This document shows positions 60,850 to 64,000 of a stretch of 64,000 nucleotides of DNA, piece by piece. The stretch comes from Leucothrix pacifica (GTDB lineage: Bacteria > Pseudomonadota > Gammaproteobacteria > Thiotrichales > Thiotrichaceae), in NCBI RefSeq assembly GCF_003172875.1, contig NZ_QGKM01000013.1, forward strand, positions 1-64,000. Direction: 5' to 3'. The notes under the pieces were generated by a model. The model was not told the DNA's origin. It did no database searches and was given only the letters and a program-made list of their open reading frames with translations. Each line of letters begins with the position of its first letter. The stretch's first letter is position 1. Position numbers and translations under genes: made by a program.

Positions 60850-61881
60850 TCAAGTCACTTCCTCAGTTTTCTTCTTATCACCACCAATCGTTACAATAAA
60901 CAACAGGGCAAAGAAAAGACTCGAGGTAATACTGATCAATAATTCCAGTGTAATCCGTAGCGCTTTGACACCTCGAATGGCACCTTTGCCTAACAGACGA
61001 AACACACCCCGGGTATGGATACCATAACGCTCAGTCACCCGATGCACCCGATTAAGGTCAGCAGTATTATCGACATATTGTAAAAGATGAATACTGTCAG
61101 CAACGGAGGTATTCTTACGAATCCCATTGGCTTGCTCTGCTAATGCGCTAATTTGACGGGCAGCCTGAGGGTTATATGCTTGCTTAGCGATTCGGCTAAT
61201 ACTGCTCAGGTCAGCATTTTTACTCTGCCGGAGAAATTGCTGCCAATCAAACACCTTGCCAGCCATCACAGTCAGTTCATCACGAAAACTTCGGCTAAGT
61301 CTGTTCATACGAGTAGCGAGTTTGAGTGTGGAAGCACCAGCTTTAACCGGTGCAGCAGCACCTAAAGATCCTATGCTGGCTGCCGTCAGACCAACGCCAA
61401 CACCTGCTAATGATGTAATCAATTGATTGACCGGTAAGCCCTGCTGGTAACGGCTATATTGTTCGCTAAGGTCGCGCACATCCCCCACTACGGTGAAGTC
61501 TGCTGCTAAAGCACCGGCAACCCCTGACATATCTGCCCCCTTACCAGATAAAAAGCCTTCAGCAAATCCGCTCACATTTTTAGTTAAGCGAGCGCCTGTG
61601 GTGTCATGCTTTAACAGGTAATTTTCATAAGCCGGATAGTCGAGTGCGTGATTGTAGCGTTTACCGATGGCAAGCAAAGAGCGCGCCTCATCATACTCTT
61701 CAGCCCGAAGTGCATCTTCAACGGACTGTTGAAGCACAGCTGGCTCTACCCGTTGGGCCAACATTTGCTCAATATCAGGCGGATTAATATCATAATCCCA
61801 ATGCTCAGCGATGCTCACCAGACTATAAATAAAGCCGGCCAACCAAACTAAGAGAAATATTTGTCGGAAAAAAGCACCCAT
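60850..61881 (-). CDS. Unknown membrane-anchored protein
   Basis: This 343-residue protein has an N-terminal hydrophobic helix (about 6-27), a long soluble helical region and a hydrophobic C-terminal helix (about 312-333) followed by a charged tail (DKKKTEEVT). The middle (about 152-190) is Gly/Ala-rich and amphipathic (LITSLAGVGVGLTAASIG). No catalytic motif or known family is recognised. It lies between the membrane winged-helix gene and tyrA, same orientation, with 159-221 bp gaps on each side, so it is probably transcribed alone. Confidence 0.65.
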   Translation of the reverse strand: MGAFFRQIFLLVWLAGFIYSLVSIAEHWDYDINPPDIEQMLAQRVEPAVLQQSVEDALRAEEYDEARSLLAIGKRYNHALDYPAYENYLLKHDTTGARLTKNVSGFAEGFLSGKGADMSGVAGALAADFTVVGDVRDLSEQYSRYQQGLPVNQLITSLAGVGVGLTAASIGSLGAAAPVKAGASTLKLATRMNRLSRSFRDELTVMAGKVFDWQQFLRQSKNADLSSISRIAKQAYNPQAARQISALAEQANGIRKNTSVADSIHLLQYVDNTADLNRVHRVTERYGIHTRGVFRLLGKGAIRGVKALRITLELLISITSSLFFALLFIVTIGGDKKKTEEVT

Positions 61882-62040
61882 ACTCGTTTGAAGTATCTAC
61901 CAGAAGAAAAGTTCACCAAAGCCGGTGACAACTCCCTCTTAGTATAACAAGTGGGGTGAACCACAACATTACATCGAATAAACAATGCGATCTGGCAGAT
62001 GAGCATATCGCCCAATGAGTGACTAACGATTAAGGGATAC

Positions 62041-62907
62041 TTAGGACTGTTTTTTCAGATACGCATCGCGTGCAGACTTTGCATGACTAAACATATCCAT
62101 AATGCCGCTACTGTCTGATTCAGCAACCATGTCATGCAGACTACTTAAATTTTTCTGGAAAGCTTCGATAGACTCCAGAATAGCATCACGGTTTTCCAGA
62201 CAGATATCTCGCCACATCACCGGGTCACTGGAGGCAATGCGCGTAAAGTCACGGAAACCTCCGGCAGCATAGTGGAAGATATCTTCTGAGACTTCAGAAC
62301 GAGATAAGGTATCGACCAGTGCGAAAGCCAGTGCATGTGGTAAATGGCTAGTTGCTGCCAATACACGATCATGGTTCTCGACATCCATACTCTCAACATC
62401 AGCCCCTGCCGCTTCCCACATTGCTATGACACGCAGCTCAGCATCGCGACTAGTGTGAGCTAGTGGTGTAACAATCACTTTATGATCAACATATAAATCA
62501 ATCAAAGCTGCTTCTACGCCACTTTTCTCCGCACCTGCAATGGGATGACCCGGTACAAAGTTTTCCGGAACAGTGCCGTAAACAGACTCTGCAGCCGCCA
62601 CTACACTTGCCTTGGCGCTACCCGCATCCGTAATCACCGCATCCGCTGAAGTATGTCCTTTGATAGCTGATAACACTGAGGCCATCGCACCCATTGGCAC
62701 CGCTAACAAGATCATGTCAGCATCTTTTACCGCTTCTGCCGGATCGAGTGTGTAGCGGTCTATAACCCCAAGCTCAACAGCCTTTTCTAAGCCTGATGCC
62801 TGACGACTGCAACCAACGATTTCTTCACAATAATTCGCACGCTTTAAGGCTAAGGCCAAAGAGCCACCAATTAATCCAACACCAAATATGACTAACTTTT
62901 TAATCAT
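62041..62907 (-). CDS. tyrA: Prephenate dehydrogenase
   Basis: This enzyme converts prephenate to 4-hydroxyphenylpyruvate for tyrosine synthesis. The 288-residue protein has the NAD-binding VIFGVGLIGGSLALAL (about 6-21) and the VPGHPIAGAEKSGVEAA signature with the active-site His. The later TSHLPHALAFALVDTL helix and the AAGGFRDFTRIASSDPVMWRDI motif are also present. It is the monofunctional type without a chorismate mutase domain. It lies 8 bp downstream of pheA in the same operon. Confidence 0.93.
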   Translation of the reverse strand: MIKKLVIFGVGLIGGSLALALKRANYCEEIVGCSRQASGLEKAVELGVIDRYTLDPAEAVKDADMILLAVPMGAMASVLSAIKGHTSADAVITDAGSAKASVVAAAESVYGTVPENFVPGHPIAGAEKSGVEAALIDLYVDHKVIVTPLAHTSRDAELRVIAMWEAAGADVESMDVENHDRVLAATSHLPHALAFALVDTLSRSEVSEDIFHYAAGGFRDFTRIASSDPVMWRDICLENRDAILESIEAFQKNLSSLHDMVAESDSSGIMDMFSHAKSARDAYLKKQS

Positions 62908-62915
62908 ATCAGCTC

Positions 62916-64000
62916 TTACAAAATCGCTTTGGCGTAGGAACCCAGCACACGAATGTACTCAGCTTCATCATCCAATTCAGCCAACGCAGCTTGCATCGCG
63001 TCTTCACTAATATGACCGTTAAGATCCATAAAGAAGAAGTAATCCCAATGCGTGTCAGGTGCCGGACGTGACTCAATACGGGTCATATCCAAACCATGTC
63101 GCTTAAGTGGTTCTAATAAATGATACAAAGCACCAGAGCCATTGTGAGTGGATATCAAAATGGAGGTACGGTCATTACCACTTGCTGGCACATCTTCTTT
63201 ACCAATCACCAGAAAACGAGTGACATTATTCGGTGAGTCTTCGATATGTGGTGAAATGATTTTCAAATCATAAAGTGATGCGGCATTTTCACCTGCAATC
63301 GCCGCTGACTTAGGATCCTCAGAGGCCAGACGCGCTGCTTCAGCATTACTTGCAACCGCGATCCGTGCAACACCCGGGTAATTTCTATCTAACCAGTCAC
63401 GACATTGCATCAAGGATTGCTCATGTGAGTAAATGCGCGTAACGCCACTCATATCCTTGGTTTTATTCATTAAATTCTGGTGAATCGCTAAATGTATTTC
63501 GCCGCAGATCTTTAGTGGAGAACTAACAAACCTATCCAATGTATGCGAAATCACACCACCAGTAGAGTTTTCAATCGGCACAACACCATAGTCTGCTGTT
63601 CCGGCTTCCACTTCGCGAAACACTTCAGAAATCAACATAAATGGCAGCGTACCTACCGCCTGACCAAAATGTTTTTGCGCCGCCGCTTCTGTGAAGGTGC
63701 CAGCCGGACCGAGATAAGCCACTTTGATTTGCTGTTCCAGCGCCAGACAAGAAGAAATGATTTCACGGAAGATTGCGGTGACACGCTCCCCGGCCAACGG
63801 CCCGGGATTTAACTCGGTGACTCTACGAAGGATTTGTGCCTCACGTTCCGGACGATAGAATTTGATATTCTTTTCACCCGCTTCCCGCTTGGTTTCCCCA
63901 ACCTCTTCAGCACAGTGTGCTCGTTCGCTGAGCAAACCGAGAATTTGGTTATCGATTGCATCAATACGATCCCGTATTCCACCGAGTTTAGTCAGTACTG
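62916..64000 (-). CDS. pheA: Chorismate mutase / prephenate dehydratase (P-protein), 5' end beyond the window
   Basis: This bifunctional enzyme makes phenylpyruvate from chorismate. The reading frame stays open to the window edge, so the start codon lies beyond 64000. The visible N-terminal part is the AroQ-type mutase (LGGIRDRIDAIDNQILGLL near the edge, then LSERAHCAEEVGETK). The dehydratase domain follows with AYLGPAGTFTEAAAQKHF and GVVPIENSTGGVISHTLD. A C-terminal ACT domain has the ESRP motif that senses phenylalanine. It is followed by tyrA; serC or aroA may lie upstream or downstream in the same operon. Confidence 0.95.
   Translation of the reverse strand, partial: VLTKLGGIRDRIDAIDNQILGLLSERAHCAEEVGETKREAGEKNIKFYRPEREAQILRRVTELNPGPLAGERVTAIFREIISSCLALEQQIKVAYLGPAGTFTEAAAQKHFGQAVGTLPFMLISEVFREVEAGTADYGVVPIENSTGGVISHTLDRFVSSPLKICGEIHLAIHQNLMNKTKDMSGVTRIYSHEQSLMQCRDWLDRNYPGVARIAVASNAEAARLASEDPKSAAIAGENAASLYDLKIISPHIEDSPNNVTRFLVIGKEDVPASGNDRTSILISTHNGSGALYHLLEPLKRHGLDMTRIESRPAPDTHWDYFFFMDLNGHISEDAMQAALAELDDEAEYIRVLGSYAKAIL

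Overview
This window reads as the chromosome of a gammaproteobacterium of moderate GC. The evidence is gene order and family type: hflK-hflC-yjeT-(hisZ)-purA, efp-epmA, yajC-secD-secF, purB next to a RoxA/YcfD-type ribosomal oxygenase, YcgL, CysZ, a PhoPQ-like pair and a bifunctional PheA followed by TyrA. The mix would fit a Thiotrichales-like marine lineage, but that placement is inference. There is no rRNA, CRISPR array, insertion sequence or complete prophage.

Layout. 1-6.1 kb (minus): an accessory type I restriction-modification operon with two different HsdM methylases, a DUF262/HNH-like/AlbA-type fusion between them, and an HsdS that stops inside its second target-recognition domain. 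A tRNA-Ser lies beside it. 6.5-12.8 kb (minus): rsuA-like, purA, hisZ, yjeT, hflC, hflK and a family 4-type uracil-DNA glycosylase. 12.9-31.6 kb: mostly housekeeping genes on both strands (cysZ, aqpZ, zwf, cls, patatin, ampG-xthA, ycgL, hisC, a lytic transglycosylase, nadB, purB, roxA, DUF1287). 32-34.6 kb (plus): a small exported protein followed by a PhoPQ-like two-component system. 34.9-35.7 kb (minus): tRNA-Ala, a 72-residue membrane protein and four tRNA-Glu genes.

35.9-49.8 kb has a surface-polysaccharide theme, interrupted by aroE-hemB. Two paralogous exported proteins look like clan GH-A glycosidases; one carries a proline-rich linker and a CBM9-like domain. On the other strand is a tightly coupled operon of a GT4 glycosyltransferase, a FemAB/CelD-like acyltransferase and a large protein with a GIPC-transferase-like propeller. 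Next to it are a degenerate REC-PAS-EAL protein and a PilZ-like protein, which could link polysaccharide output to cyclic-di-GMP.

49.9-54.9 kb (plus) holds efp-epmA and yajC-secD-secF, with a terminator-like hairpin between yajC and secD. 54.9-57.2 kb has a CoA transferase whose domains look permuted, coupled to a DUF72 gene. 57.2-62 kb is accessory: an endolysin-like muramidase with a beta-helix protein, a small exported protein behind a folded leader, a membrane protein with a C-terminal winged helix (a reversed ToxR layout) and an unknown membrane protein. 62-64 kb has tyrA and pheA, with pheA running off the right edge.

Most distinctive candidates: the double-methylase DUF262-AlbA operon, the GH-A-like paralog pair with the neighbouring glycan operon, the endolysin/beta-helix module, the reversed ToxR-like regulator and the permuted CoA transferase.
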